The notes under the pieces are model-generated. The model saw only the letters and a program-made list of their open reading frames with translations. It did no database searches and had not been told where the DNA came from. 64,000 bases of DNA, from NCBI GenBank assembly GCA_015064555.1, contig SVRZ01000006.1:21396-85395 (forward strand), in the 5' to 3' direction. The DNA is from Oscillospiraceae bacterium. GTDB lineage: Bacteria > Bacillota > Clostridia > Oscillospirales > CAG-272. This document shows positions 16,130 to 24,858 of this stretch, in pieces. Made by a program: the position numbers and the translations under genes. Numbering within the stretch: the first letter of the stretch is position 1; every line of letters starts with the position of its first letter.

Positions 16130-17689
16130 ATGAAAAGAATACTAAAGGTCCTTTTTTCAAGATATATGCTTTGCGCCGTCTTTATACTTGCCGAGGTACT
16201 CCTTCTTTCATACCTGGTATTTTATGCATATACCTATTCGCTTATATTCGTGCTTCTCAGCGCTATTGTGAACTTCAGCGTTCTGATAAGCCTTATAAAC
16301 CGCGACACCAATCCGGAATTTAAGCTGACCTGGCTGAGTGTCGTGACCTTCATCCCGGTGCTCGGGGGAATACTTTATCTCATATTTTATTCGCGCAAGC
16401 TCCGCAGGGGAGAGGCGAAATTCCTTGAAGATATGTATTCGGCGATCCTTGAAAACGAACAGAGCTGCGGAGAGCATGAGCGCTCGCTTTCCCGTCTTGC
16501 CGAGCTTTCTGCAATCTCGCGCCCCGATGCCGGATGCGCGCTTGCCCTGATGCGGGACGATGCCCTTTCCTGCCTGTATCACTCGTCGGGGCTTGAATAT
16601 TATCCATCAGGCGAGGAGCTTTACTCTGCTATGCTTGCTGAAATGGAGAGCGCGGAGAAATATATTTTCCTTGAGTATTTCATACTTTCCTCGGGCGTTA
16701 TGTGGCGAAAGATAGAGGACGTGCTTGTGAGGAAGGCGGAGGAAGGCGTGGACGTCAGACTTCTTTATGATGACTTCGGCTCGATAGGTAAGCTTCCCAA
16801 GCGCTTTTGCCGCGATATGAGGCAGAAGGGGATCAAGTGTTATGCCTTCTCGAGAATAACGCCGACTCTTTCCTCATCCCATAATAATCGCGATCATCGG
16901 AAGATATGCATCGTGGACGGCAGAACTGCCTTCACGGGAGGTATGAACATTGCGGACGAGTATATAAATGAGCACATTCGCTTCGGGCATTGGAAGGACG
17001 GCGGAATAAAGGTCGAGGGTGAGGCAGTCCGCGGCTTTGTCCGACTGTTTCTGGCGCTCTATGACCTGACACAGCGTAAAATGAGCGATTATAAGAGCCT
17101 GTTACCTCCCGTGTCCGAGGTTGACGTGAAATCTGATGGAGGCTTTGTTATCCCATTCGGCTCCGGTCCTGCTCCTACCTATCCCGAGCCTGTGGGAAAA
17201 AATCTTCTTGTAAACGTCATATCCTCATCCGATTCCTACCTTTATATAACGACTCCCTACCTGATAATCGACTACGATATCACCGAGGCGCTTCGGAATG
17301 CGGCAAAAAGAGGAGTGGACGTCAGGATCATTACCCCCGGCATAGCCGATAAGCGGCTGATAAAGATAATGACAAAAAGCGCCTACCCTTATCTCATAAA
17401 GGCAGGCGTAAGAATATTCGAGTATACACCCGGCTTCATACATGAGAAAATGCTCGTGTCGGATGACAGGTGCGCGCTTGTCAGCACTATAAATATGGAT
17501 TACCGCAGTCTTGTGCATCACTTTGAGGACGGAGTTATGATCTACGGAGATAGGGTGATCCCAAGGATGCGTGACAGCTTTCTGAAAACAGAAGGCGCAT
17601 CCTCGGAGATAACTCCCCGGGATGCGCACCTTGGATTTGCAGAAAGGATATGCAGAGATCTTATAAGAGTATTTGCACCGCTTCTGTAG
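16130..17689 (+). CDS. cls: Cardiolipin synthase (phospholipase D family)
   Basis: A 519-residue membrane enzyme that makes cardiolipin from two phosphatidylglycerols. Two hydrophobic segments lie in the first 70 residues. The two HKD catalytic motifs are D-H-R-K-I-C-I-V-D with H256, and H-E-K-M-L-V-S-D with H438. Between them is the usual F-T-G-G-M-N-I-A-D-E-Y block. The size and order fit ClsA-type enzymes of Gram-positive bacteria. The ATG at 16130 has a GGGAGG site; a longer GTG/TTG reading into the leader hairpin is not supported. Its stop is 2 bases from the stop of the convergent MgtC gene. Confidence 0.93.
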   Translation: MKRILKVLFSRYMLCAVFILAEVLLLSYLVFYAYTYSLIFVLLSAIVNFSVLISLINRDTNPEFKLTWLSVVTFIPVLGGILYLIFYSRKLRRGEAKFLEDMYSAILENEQSCGEHERSLSRLAELSAISRPDAGCALALMRDDALSCLYHSSGLEYYPSGEELYSAMLAEMESAEKYIFLEYFILSSGVMWRKIEDVLVRKAEEGVDVRLLYDDFGSIGKLPKRFCRDMRQKGIKCYAFSRITPTLSSSHNNRDHRKICIVDGRTAFTGGMNIADEYINEHIRFGHWKDGGIKVEGEAVRGFVRLFLALYDLTQRKMSDYKSLLPPVSEVDVKSDGGFVIPFGSGPAPTYPEPVGKNLLVNVISSSDSYLYITTPYLIIDYDITEALRNAAKRGVDVRIITPGIADKRLIKIMTKSAYPYLIKAGVRIFEYTPGFIHEKMLVSDDRCALVSTINMDYRSLVHHFEDGVMIYGDRVIPRMRDSFLKTEGASSEITPRDAHLGFAERICRDLIRVFAPLL

Positions 17690-17691
17690 GA

Positions 17692-18432
17692 TCATAGCGA
17701 CTCTATTGCAAATATAACGTAATCAAGCTCCTGAAGCTTATCTACCACCTCATCGAGAACTACCTTATGCTTCTTGGATGAGATTATACTTACCTCGATG
17801 CCTATGTTGCCCGTAATACCGCTTCTCGGAACGGTTACCTGAACGTCGTGTGCACGGTATGAATCCTTCATAAAGGTTATGAATTCATTGACCTTTTTAT
17901 CCGAGTTTATCTCGGTGTAAACACCGAAGCTCAGGTGGTTTGCGTTTATTTTGCGCTCGAGCTTGTGAAGGACGAGGATAGTGAATACGGTTACCGCAAG
18001 CGCGACAAGCGCACCCTCGTAGAAGCCCGCGCCGAGAGATATACCGATAGCGGCTGTAACCCAGAGTCCCGCCGCGGTGGTAAGACCGACTATCTGGAAA
18101 CGGCCCTTGATCATTATTGATCCTACACCGAGGAAGCCTATGCCCGAAATAACCTGCGCGCTGACTCTGAGAGGATCGGAAACCGACACGTTCAGAAGAT
18201 TTGCAAGAGCGGTGCTCGTAAAGATACCGAGCGTTGCTGTAAGGGCAGAGCCGAGACATACGAGCGTATGCGTTCTGAGTCCTGCCGCACGGCGCTGGCG
18301 GCCTCTCTCAAGACCTATCACCGCGCCGAAGAGCGCCGCGAGTATAAGTCTTATGATTACGGTTATTATGTTGAGATCACGCATGAATTTAATGAATTCA
18401 AGCGATTCGTATGATTCTAAAATAGCACTCAT
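17692..18432 (-). CDS. MgtC/SapB family membrane protein
   Basis: A 246-residue protein. The N-terminal 150 residues contain about four transmembrane helices and the family block G-A-V-I-G-L-E-R-G-R, then G-L-R-T-H-T-L-V-C-L-G-S-A. F-L-G-V-G-S-I-M-I-K-G follows. The C-terminal 80 residues form a soluble ACT-like domain. Relatives take part in magnesium homeostasis or in controlling the ATP synthase; the exact role here is unknown. It has its own promoter on the minus strand and shares almost no space with cls at its 3' end. Confidence 0.9.
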   Translation of the reverse strand: MSAILESYESLEFIKFMRDLNIITVIIRLILAALFGAVIGLERGRQRRAAGLRTHTLVCLGSALTATLGIFTSTALANLLNVSVSDPLRVSAQVISGIGFLGVGSIMIKGRFQIVGLTTAAGLWVTAAIGISLGAGFYEGALVALAVTVFTILVLHKLERKINANHLSFGVYTEINSDKKVNEFITFMKDSYRAHDVQVTVPRSGITGNIGIEVSIISSKKHKVVLDEVVDKLQELDYVIFAIESL

Positions 18433-18467
18433 TTTATCTTTTCCTGTCTGTATGTTTTTGTATTAAT

Positions 18468-18496
18468 ATTATACAACGAAATGTTGATTTTGTCAA
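18468..18496 (-). promoter_or_regulatory. Promoter of the mgtC-like gene
   Basis: Minus strand TTGACA (18496-18491) and TATAAT (18473-18468), 17-bp spacer. A TGTTGA/TCAACA inverted repeat overlaps the -35 box. Confidence 0.8.
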
Positions 18497-18524
18497 CATA
18501 TATTATAAAAATAACTAAAAAGAC

Positions 18525-18553
18525 TTGAAAATCGGAGAGAAAACTGCTATTAT
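18525..18553 (+). promoter_or_regulatory. Promoter of the HD-domain gene
   Basis: TTGAAA (18525-18530) and TATTAT (18548-18553), 17-bp spacer with a TGN extension before the -10 box. Confidence 0.65.
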
Positions 18554-18585
18554 ATTTCTGTAAACGTTGAAAAAGGAGAACGAAG

Positions 18586-19245
18586 ATGATAAGCTATGAC
18601 GTTATAAGAAAAGATAGCGCCGTCAATGCCTATATAGCCGCCGCGGATTCTGCGCTTGCAGCCCTTGGATACACCGAGCACAATATACCGCATCTGACCA
18701 CGGTTGCCGAGAGGGCGGCGGATATACTGAAGGGGCTCGGCTATGACGGGCACACGGTTGAGCTTGCGAGGATAGCGGGATATCTGCATGATATAGGAAA
18801 TGTGGTGAACCGTGTCAATCACTCGCAGTCGGGAGCACTTATCGCCTTTGATATATTGAACAGATATAATATGCCTCCCGAGGATATAGCCGAAATCATT
18901 TCGGCTATCGGAAATCACGATGAGGGAACCGGCGTTCCGATAAGCCCTATCGCCGCCGCGCTCATCATAGCGGATAAGTCGGACGTAAGAAAATCGAGAG
19001 TCAGAAATCCCGATGCAAGAAGCTTTGATATCCATGACCGTGTAAACTTTTCGGTAATGGAATCGGCGTTAGCCCTCTCGCGTGATCGTTCTGAGATAAC
19101 GCTCGTCCTCGCGGTCGATACCGCTGTGAGCCCTATTATGGATTATTTCGAGATATTCCTTGAGCGTATGAAATTATGCCGTGCCGCCGCTATACACCTC
19201 GGAATTGCATTCCATCTTTTTATGAACGGTCAGCAGTTTGCATAA
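18586..19245 (+). CDS. HD-domain phosphohydrolase
   Basis: A 219-residue protein with the HD signature: H36, then Y-L-H-D-I-G-N with H68 and D69, a further H in I-G-N-H-D-E near residue 108, and D in I-I-A-D-K-S-D. These are the metal ligands of HD-superfamily phosphohydrolases, which act on nucleotides or signalling molecules. It is larger than the YfbR type and has no attached sensory domain. It stands alone with its own promoter and terminator. Substrate unknown. Confidence 0.85.
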   Translation: MISYDVIRKDSAVNAYIAAADSALAALGYTEHNIPHLTTVAERAADILKGLGYDGHTVELARIAGYLHDIGNVVNRVNHSQSGALIAFDILNRYNMPPEDIAEIISAIGNHDEGTGVPISPIAAALIIADKSDVRKSRVRNPDARSFDIHDRVNFSVMESALALSRDRSEITLVLAVDTAVSPIMDYFEIFLERMKLCRAAAIHLGIAFHLFMNGQQFA

Positions 19246-19331
19246 GGATGCGGCTTGCCTTGATGAAGGTGCTTGCGCATTCGGGGGCAGCTCGGTTTTT
19301 TTGAACTTCAGCTACTCTCTTTTGATACAAT

Positions 19332-19383
19332 AAAGCACAGCCCGATTCGTTTGAAGCGGATCGGTGCTGTGTTTGCTTTTTTT
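19332..19383 (+). terminator. Intrinsic terminator after the HD-domain gene
   Basis: CACAGC(C)CGAT pairs with ATCGG(T)GCTGTG, followed after a short gap by a run of seven T (19377-19383). Confidence 0.7.
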
Positions 19384-19459
19384 GTCAGGCTACGCTCGGA
19401 TCACTCGGCTGCTTTTCGTGTGCCGTTTACCGATCGCGGCCGAGCTTTTTTGCGAGATA

Positions 19460-19936
19460 TCAGTCATCCCGGCTCTCGTTTACGCTTCCATAAGGGTGCT
19501 CGGGCGGCGCGTAGATGCTGACAAGCTTAAGCGGCTCGCGCCCTGTGTTTCTGATATTGTGAAGAGTGCCGGACGGTATCATAATTCCGCTTCCTTCGCC
19601 CGCGGTCTTTTTTACTGCCGGCGCGTTTTCCTTACCCCCTAGGAATACCTCGGCGGTGCCGTCGGTTATCAGGACGAGCTGATCTCCGCCGTTATGAACC
19701 TCCCAGCCGATATCCTCATCTGCGGGGATGTGCATAAGTGCGATTTGCATATGCTTTCCTGTCCAGATCACGCGCCTGTATGCGAGGTTCGCCCTACCGA
19801 GCGTCTCGAGATCAAAAACGTAAGGTGCATTACCCTTGTCATCTGTAATTCCGCCCTGCGAGCAGGGCGTGCCCTTGGTAGCTGTGCTGCTTTTCAGATT
19901 TATAATGCGGCTGAGATCCGGCCGTTTGAATTTCAT
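19460..19936 (-). CDS. Cupin-domain protein
   Basis: A 158-residue single-cupin protein. Cupin motif 1 is seen as G-W-E-V-H-N-G-G-D-Q-L-V-L-I-T-D-G, and motif 2 as I-P-S-G-T-L-H-N-I-R-N. The histidines and a Gln/Asp could bind a metal. Such small cupins include isomerases, sugar-acid binding proteins and proteins of unknown role, and nothing in the neighbourhood narrows this. A GAGAGGTGG site precedes the ATG. A strong hairpin (20063-20107) separates it from the upstream GDPD gene, so it is probably transcribed on its own. Confidence 0.85.
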   Translation of the reverse strand: MKFKRPDLSRIINLKSSTATKGTPCSQGGITDDKGNAPYVFDLETLGRANLAYRRVIWTGKHMQIALMHIPADEDIGWEVHNGGDQLVLITDGTAEVFLGGKENAPAVKKTAGEGSGIMIPSGTLHNIRNTGREPLKLVSIYAPPEHPYGSVNESRDD

Positions 19937-20062
19937 GTATATCCACCTCTCTGTAAGTATAATTCGCTTGTGCTATATTCATAATACGCACAGAAAGGAT
20001 AGAGTGTGAAAAATATTCGCCGTTTATTCGAATACGTTTGCATATTTTTGTTATAATGCAAT

Positions 20063-20107
20063 AAAAGACGGTAGCTCAAGTTCAAAAAACTTGAGCTACC
20101 GTCTTTT
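20063..20107. terminator. Long perfect terminator, 20-bp stem
   Basis: Arms 20063-20082 and 20088-20107 are perfectly complementary with a 5-base loop and A/T-rich outer ends. It ends the nagA-tcdA-GDPD operon (minus strand). Confidence 0.9.
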
Positions 20108-20157
20108 TGCCTTTTCTCGCAAAAAAATCTGTAATTCTTACCTGAAGCGGATATAAA

Positions 20158-20997
20158 TTATTTTTTGCGGTAGAGAAGGCCGTTTTTATCCAGATGATCG
20201 ATGAGCATACCCGTCCAGTCGGTTTGTATAAAGTCAAATCCGCGCCTTGCCAGCCAGCTCCATCCGCGATCGGGATCGCCCCAGAGAGCCGTGTCATCCG
20301 AATGACCTGCGGTGAGCTGTGCTTTCGAGTTGTAAATTATGGCATTCGCCCAGACGAGCTTTCCGTCGCGGTGCATCATTCCGATGAATTTCTCGCTTGC
20401 GACCTCGTCATCCTCTGTATCAAAGATAACCTCGGCACCGATATAATTTATCCCGGATGCCATAAGCTCCTTATGCTTCGGATGAGTCTTGTTCACTATC
20501 GGCATATAGGGGACGTCGGGCGCGAGCTCGCGGAGCACCGAGAGCACCTTTTCGGTGGGAGTGGATTTGACAAGCACGTTATCGGTTATGCCGTGTCGCT
20601 TTATGGAGCGATATATTTCGGTAGGGTGATCCCAGAATTTATCAACGTTTATAAGGCACCTTCTGCCGAACTGCTCAAAGACCTCGTCGAGGGTGCAGAG
20701 CCCGTAAGGTGTCGGAGTGCGGTCGCAGTTAAGGTATCGGAGCTGCTTTACCTCCTCTGCGGTCATTTCGGGGATGCGTACATCCTGACCGAGGTGAGGC
20801 TTTTCCATGCCGGGATGGAATATGAACAATTCTCCGTCGCGGCTCATGCTGACGTCGATCTCTATCATATCCGCTCCCTGTGTCAGAGCGGCATTGTATG
20901 CCGCGATAGTGTTGCAGGGGATATTACCTCCCGCCACGCCTCTGTGCGCTACGATTATTATCTTTTCCTTCGCTTTTTCAAATATAGGTGATGCCAT
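20158..20997 (-). CDS. Glycerophosphodiester phosphodiesterase family protein
   Basis: A 279-residue TIM-barrel protein. The catalytic V-A-H-R-G motif near residue 16 and the metal ligands in M-I-E-I-D-V are present, and L-I-N-V-D-K provides a further acidic residue. The usual H-D after the strand is H-P here (F-I-F-H-P-G), so the second catalytic histidine is kept but its neighbour differs. It would cleave glycerophosphodiesters to glycerol-3-phosphate and an alcohol. GGAGG before the ATG at 20997 supports this start over the longer frame from 21045, which overlaps tcdA. Confidence 0.85.
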   Translation of the reverse strand: MASPIFEKAKEKIIIVAHRGVAGGNIPCNTIAAYNAALTQGADMIEIDVSMSRDGELFIFHPGMEKPHLGQDVRIPEMTAEEVKQLRYLNCDRTPTPYGLCTLDEVFEQFGRRCLINVDKFWDHPTEIYRSIKRHGITDNVLVKSTPTEKVLSVLRELAPDVPYMPIVNKTHPKHKELMASGINYIGAEVIFDTEDDEVASEKFIGMMHRDGKLVWANAIIYNSKAQLTAGHSDDTALWGDPDRGWSWLARRGFDFIQTDWTGMLIDHLDKNGLLYRKK

Positions 20998-21022
20998 GAT
21001 CCTATCCTCCGAGATTTGAATT

Positions 21023-21751
21023 TCAGTTTTCGCTCTTGGGTACATATTCTCTTGTGAGATCCTTTATGACCTCACCCGCTATTATAAGCCCTGCAACCGA
21101 GGGCACGAATGATATGCTTGCGGGTGGGATGCGTCCGTCCTCGGGGGCTTCCGTTACTATCGGGCGGCGCGCCTTCTCGCGTGAGTAGACTACCTTCAGG
21201 TGCTTGATCCCGCGCTTTTTCAGCTCGGTACGCATTACCCGTGCTAAGGGACAAACCGATGTTTCATAGATATCAGCCACCTCAAAGGCGGTGGGATCAA
21301 GCTTGTTTCCTGCTCCCATAGCCGCAATCAGCGGAACTTTCGCGCTTTGACACAGCTCGGCGAGAGCGAGCTTGCCCTTGACAAAATCTATAGCATCAAT
21401 GACGTAAGAATAATCGGAGAAATTAAATTCCTTTGCGCTTGAATCATCGAAGAAAATGGGGTACTTTTTTACACGGCACAGGGGATTTATTGAAAGTATG
21501 CGCTCTTCTGCCGCATCGGTCTTAAGCATTCCCACAGTCTTCTCTGTTGCGATTATCTGCCTGTTGATGTTGGATATCGAAACTCTGTCCGCATCGATCA
21601 GGTCTACGGCGCCGACACCGGCTCTTACAAGCGCCTCAACGGCATATCCGCCGACTCCGCCCACACCGAAAACGGCAACCCTCGCTTTCTTTAGAGCATT
21701 GACGGCATCCTCGCCGATAAGCATAGCCGTTCTTGAATTCTTTTCTTCCAT
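21023..21751 (-). CDS. tcdA: tRNA threonylcarbamoyladenosine dehydratase
   Basis: A 242-residue ThiF/E1-like protein of TcdA type. The start holds R-T-A-M-L-I-G near residue 7, the ATP-binding G-V-G-G-V-G lies near residue 29, and D-A-D-R-V-S-I-S-N-I-N-R-Q follows. The C-terminal F-V-P-S-V-A-G-L block is typical. TcdA cyclises t6A at position 37 of tRNAs. The E1-like cysteine C-P-L-A-R is present. It lies between nagA and the GDPD gene in a minus-strand operon. The t6A gene tsaD is also in this window (59294). Confidence 0.9.
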   Translation of the reverse strand: MEEKNSRTAMLIGEDAVNALKKARVAVFGVGGVGGYAVEALVRAGVGAVDLIDADRVSISNINRQIIATEKTVGMLKTDAAEERILSINPLCRVKKYPIFFDDSSAKEFNFSDYSYVIDAIDFVKGKLALAELCQSAKVPLIAAMGAGNKLDPTAFEVADIYETSVCPLARVMRTELKKRGIKHLKVVYSREKARRPIVTEAPEDGRIPPASISFVPSVAGLIIAGEVIKDLTREYVPKSEN

Positions 21752-21782
21752 AATATTTCCTTTTTGGTGATTTTGTAAACGA

Positions 21783-22850
21783 TTATTTGTAAAATCTGCC
21801 GTTTTTCATAACCTTCACAAGATTATTATCGTTATCGACCGCGATGAGGTCTGCATCGTATCCGACTTCTATTTTACCTTTATTGAGTCCCATCATACGT
21901 GCGGGGACCTCGCTTGCCATCCTGAATGCCGAATCGGCGGATATACCGTGTGCGGCGAGATATCTTACGCAATCCAAGAGGGTAGAGGTTGAGCCTGCCA
22001 ATCTGCCGTCCTCGCACCTGGCAACGCCCCCCTTGACGAATACAGCCTCGCCTCCGAGCGTGTACTCTCCGTCCTCCATACCAGTAGCACGCATCGAGTC
22101 GCTTATCAGCACTATACGCTCTTCTCCGAGGATACGTATTATCATTCGGAGCACAGATTCGTGGATATGATTTCCGTCTGCTATTATCTGCGCGTAAATG
22201 CCATCCGTGTCAAATGCGGCGGCTATGGGACCGGGCATACGGTGGTGAATACCCGGCATCGCATTGAACGTGTGAGTCAGGCATCTGACGCCTGCGCGGA
22301 AGGCACCTCTTGCGGTGTCGTAATCTGCATCCGAGTGACCGAGGCAGATGAGGGCAGGGCATTCCTCGATGAAACGGCGGCTTCCGGGAAGCTCGGGGGC
22401 TATAGTCACGAGCTTCACACTGTTAAGCTCGCGTATTTTTGAATAATCGGGCTTGAATATATGTTTTTCGCTCTGAGCTCCCTTGTGCTTGGGATTTATG
22501 AAGGGGCCCTCCATATGAAATCCCGGGATACTTGCCCCGTTTTCAAAATCGGTCTTACGAGTAACCGCACGAGTTATATCGTCGAAGCTCATGGTCATAG
22601 TGGTGGGGTACCAGGTAGTCGTTCCGTTGCTGAGCTGAAACTCCGCCATCTCCCGAAGATGATCCTCGGCATCCATCGTGTCGTAGCCTATGCATCCGTG
22701 ACTGTGAACGTCCACAAGACCGGGGTATACCCTCATACCGCAAAGATCGGTTCCGTCCTCGTCGGTTTTCCCTATGAAGGCTATTTTTCCTTCTTCTATT
22801 CCTATATCGCATATACTGCCGTAGACTGCGGCATTCTTCAAGTATTCCAT
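21783..22850 (-). CDS. nagA: N-acetylglucosamine-6-phosphate deacetylase
   Basis: A 355-residue amidohydrolase. Y-P-G-L-V-D-V-H-S-H-G lies near residue 42, F-H-M-E-G-P-F-I-N contains the metal-binding glutamate, and C-L-G-H-S-D-A and L-T-H-T-F-N-A-M supply metal histidines. I-S-D-S-M-R-A-T-G carries the catalytic aspartate. It removes acetate from GlcNAc-6-phosphate in amino-sugar breakdown and cell-wall recycling. nagB is not adjacent. It has a consensus promoter and heads an operon with tcdA (31 bases downstream) and GDPD. Confidence 0.93.
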   Translation of the reverse strand: MEYLKNAAVYGSICDIGIEEGKIAFIGKTDEDGTDLCGMRVYPGLVDVHSHGCIGYDTMDAEDHLREMAEFQLSNGTTTWYPTTMTMSFDDITRAVTRKTDFENGASIPGFHMEGPFINPKHKGAQSEKHIFKPDYSKIRELNSVKLVTIAPELPGSRRFIEECPALICLGHSDADYDTARGAFRAGVRCLTHTFNAMPGIHHRMPGPIAAAFDTDGIYAQIIADGNHIHESVLRMIIRILGEERIVLISDSMRATGMEDGEYTLGGEAVFVKGGVARCEDGRLAGSTSTLLDCVRYLAAHGISADSAFRMASEVPARMMGLNKGKIEVGYDADLIAVDNDNNLVKVMKNGRFYK

Positions 22851-22891
22851 TTTTATTCTCCTGGCGATTGTTTTTTGTTGATGTCAACGAT

Positions 22892-22920
22892 ATTTTATCA
22901 CTTTGATGCGACAATGTCAA
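22892..22920 (-). promoter_or_regulatory. Promoter of the nagA operon
   Basis: Minus strand TTGACA (22920-22915) and TAAAAT (22897-22892), 17-bp spacer with TGA before the -10 box. A GTTGA/TCAAC inverted repeat at 22878-22889 lies just downstream. Confidence 0.82.
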
Positions 22921-22929
22921 TAAATCGGG

Positions 22930-22958
22930 TTGATTTATTTATTCCGATGTGATAATAT
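22930..22958 (+). promoter_or_regulatory. Promoter of the yifB-like gene
   Basis: TTGATT (22930-22935) and TAATAT (22953-22958), 17-bp spacer with TGA before the -10 box; divergent from the nagA promoter 10 bp away. Confidence 0.7.
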
Positions 22959-22991
22959 ATATTCATAAATGTCAATTGGAGGATCTGCGGA

Positions 22992-24536
22992 ATGCTTTCA
23001 AGAGTATTGAGCGCCGGGGTTATCGGTATAAACGGCTTTGAGATAACCGTCGAGTGCTGCAGCTGGAACAGGCTGCCTAAATTTGAGCTGGTAGGATTAC
23101 CGGATGCTGCCGTCAAGGAGGCGAAAAACCGTGTTCAGAGCGCGTGCGAGAACAGCGGAATAAAATTCCCATCTCTTGATATAATGATAAATCTCGCTCC
23201 CGCGGACCTCAAAAAAGAGGGAACTGCACTCGATCTTGCGATAATATGCTCAATTTTGCAGAGTGACGGGATCCTTCCATCCACCTGCGATTTTTCGGAT
23301 AAATACCTTGTTGGAGAGCTCTCGCTTTCAGGCGAGCTCCGCGCTGTCCGCGGTATCCTTCCCATGACTGTTTGTGCCAGAGATATGGGAAGGCGCGAGA
23401 TATACGTGCCGAGGGAAAATGCAGGCGAGGCAGCTGTTGTGGACGGTATAGCCGTCTATGCTGTGGACGATTTGCGTCAGCTCATAGATCACTTTAAGGG
23501 GATATCGAGGCTGACTCCCGAAAATCCCGAATCCTCCTGCTTTGATTTCACCAAGCGCTCGGTCTGCGGAGATTTCTCCGAGGTGCGCGGACAGTATAAG
23601 GCGAAGCGCGCTCTTGAGATAGCGGCGGCGGGCGGACATAACGTTCTTATGATAGGACCTCCCGGTGCGGGAAAATCAATGCTCGCCAAGAGGCTACCCT
23701 CCATACTGCCCGATATGACGCTTTCCGAGGCGATAGAAACGACCAAGATCCATTCGGTAACAGGAACGCTTACCAAGCATCTTATAACAGAAAGACCGTT
23801 CAGATCTCCGCACCATACGGTAACGGCAGTGGGCTTTACGGGCGGAGGCTCGAATCCGCGCCCCGGCGAGATATCCCTCGCTCATAACGGAATACTTTTC
23901 CTTGACGAGCTGCCCGAGTTTCCAAAATCGGTTACCGAGGCTATGCGTCAGCCACTGGAGGACGGTAAGGTGACCGTCACCCGTGCCGCGGCAAAGATAA
24001 CCTATCCGTCAAACTTTATGCTGGTATGCGCGATGAATCCCTGCAAGTGCGGATACTTCGGCTCGTCGGACAAGGTCTGCACCTGCTCTCCTGCCGCGAG
24101 AAAGCAGTATCTCGACCGTATAAGCGGTCCGCTTCTTGACAGAATAGATATCGAAATAGAGCTGCCCGCCGTTTCATACGATGAAATATCGGGAAAGACT
24201 CAGGAGGGCGAGCCCTCGGAAAAGATACGGGAGCGTGTCAACTTTGCGCGCAGATTTGCCGCAAAAAGACTTGAAGCCATCGGTGCTGACAGCGGTATTC
24301 TGAACGGTAGCCTTACGGGAAGCATCTTCAGAAGGTGCTGTACCCCGAATAAGGATGGCGAGGATCTTATGCGCCAGGCGTTTGAATCGCTCGGTCTTTC
24401 CGCGAGAGGACATGACCGTGTGCTGAGAGTCGCAAGGACTATAGCCGATCTCGAGGGCTCGGCTGAGATAAATGCCGATCATATTGCAGAGGCTATAATG
24501 TATCGGTCGCTGGACCGCAAATACTGGAGACGTTGA
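22992..24536 (+). CDS. YifB/ComM family Mg chelatase-like AAA ATPase
   Basis: A 514-residue protein of normal family length. The N-terminal 170 residues form the ComM/ChlI-like S5-fold domain (F-E-L-V-G-L-P-D-A-A-V-K-E). Walker A G-P-P-G-A-G-K-S is at residues 222-229 and Walker B L-F-L-D-E is near 302-306. C-M-N-P-C-K-C-G-Y-F-G with C-T-C is a probable zinc site. The related ComM is a hexameric helicase that moves branch points during natural transformation. A GGAGG site precedes the ATG. It is a single-gene unit with its own promoter. Confidence 0.93.
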   Translation: MLSRVLSAGVIGINGFEITVECCSWNRLPKFELVGLPDAAVKEAKNRVQSACENSGIKFPSLDIMINLAPADLKKEGTALDLAIICSILQSDGILPSTCDFSDKYLVGELSLSGELRAVRGILPMTVCARDMGRREIYVPRENAGEAAVVDGIAVYAVDDLRQLIDHFKGISRLTPENPESSCFDFTKRSVCGDFSEVRGQYKAKRALEIAAAGGHNVLMIGPPGAGKSMLAKRLPSILPDMTLSEAIETTKIHSVTGTLTKHLITERPFRSPHHTVTAVGFTGGGSNPRPGEISLAHNGILFLDELPEFPKSVTEAMRQPLEDGKVTVTRAAAKITYPSNFMLVCAMNPCKCGYFGSSDKVCTCSPAARKQYLDRISGPLLDRIDIEIELPAVSYDEISGKTQEGEPSEKIRERVNFARRFAAKRLEAIGADSGILNGSLTGSIFRRCCTPNKDGEDLMRQAFESLGLSARGHDRVLRVARTIADLEGSAEINADHIAEAIMYRSLDRKYWRR

Positions 24537-24858
24537 CACAGATACGCATATCGTCCCCAAAAAGCAGGCATATCCCAAAACCGGTGAATCAATTGATTGA
24601 AAACTTTTAAAAACCGATTTATTTCCGGTTAAAATGCGAGGATGTAACGGACATTTCGGCTCCGATGCATCCTCGTATTTTTCATTAAAGCGTCTTTTTT
24701 CATCATTTACCGTCCCGGGAATGTATTTTTGCTTTGTGCTAAAAGTAGAAAATTATAGACAAAATACACAAAATTACAAAAAGTATATTGCTTACATATT
24801 TTAATAATGTTATAATAGGCTAGTCAAATTAATTTTGAGAATTTTCTAAGGAGGATTT
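24537..24858. other. Intergenic region before the secreted-protein operon
   Basis: This 322-base gap holds a terminator (24637-24682: CGAGGATG pairs with CATCCTCG, then T-rich) for the yifB gene and, after A/T-rich DNA, the promoter of the next operon. No RNA gene or further reading frame is recognised. Confidence 0.7.
24788..24816 (+). promoter_or_regulatory. Promoter of the large secreted-protein operon
   Basis: TTGCTT (24788-24793) and TATAAT (24811-24816), 17-bp spacer, TGT before the -10 box, about 40 bases before the start codon. Confidence 0.7.
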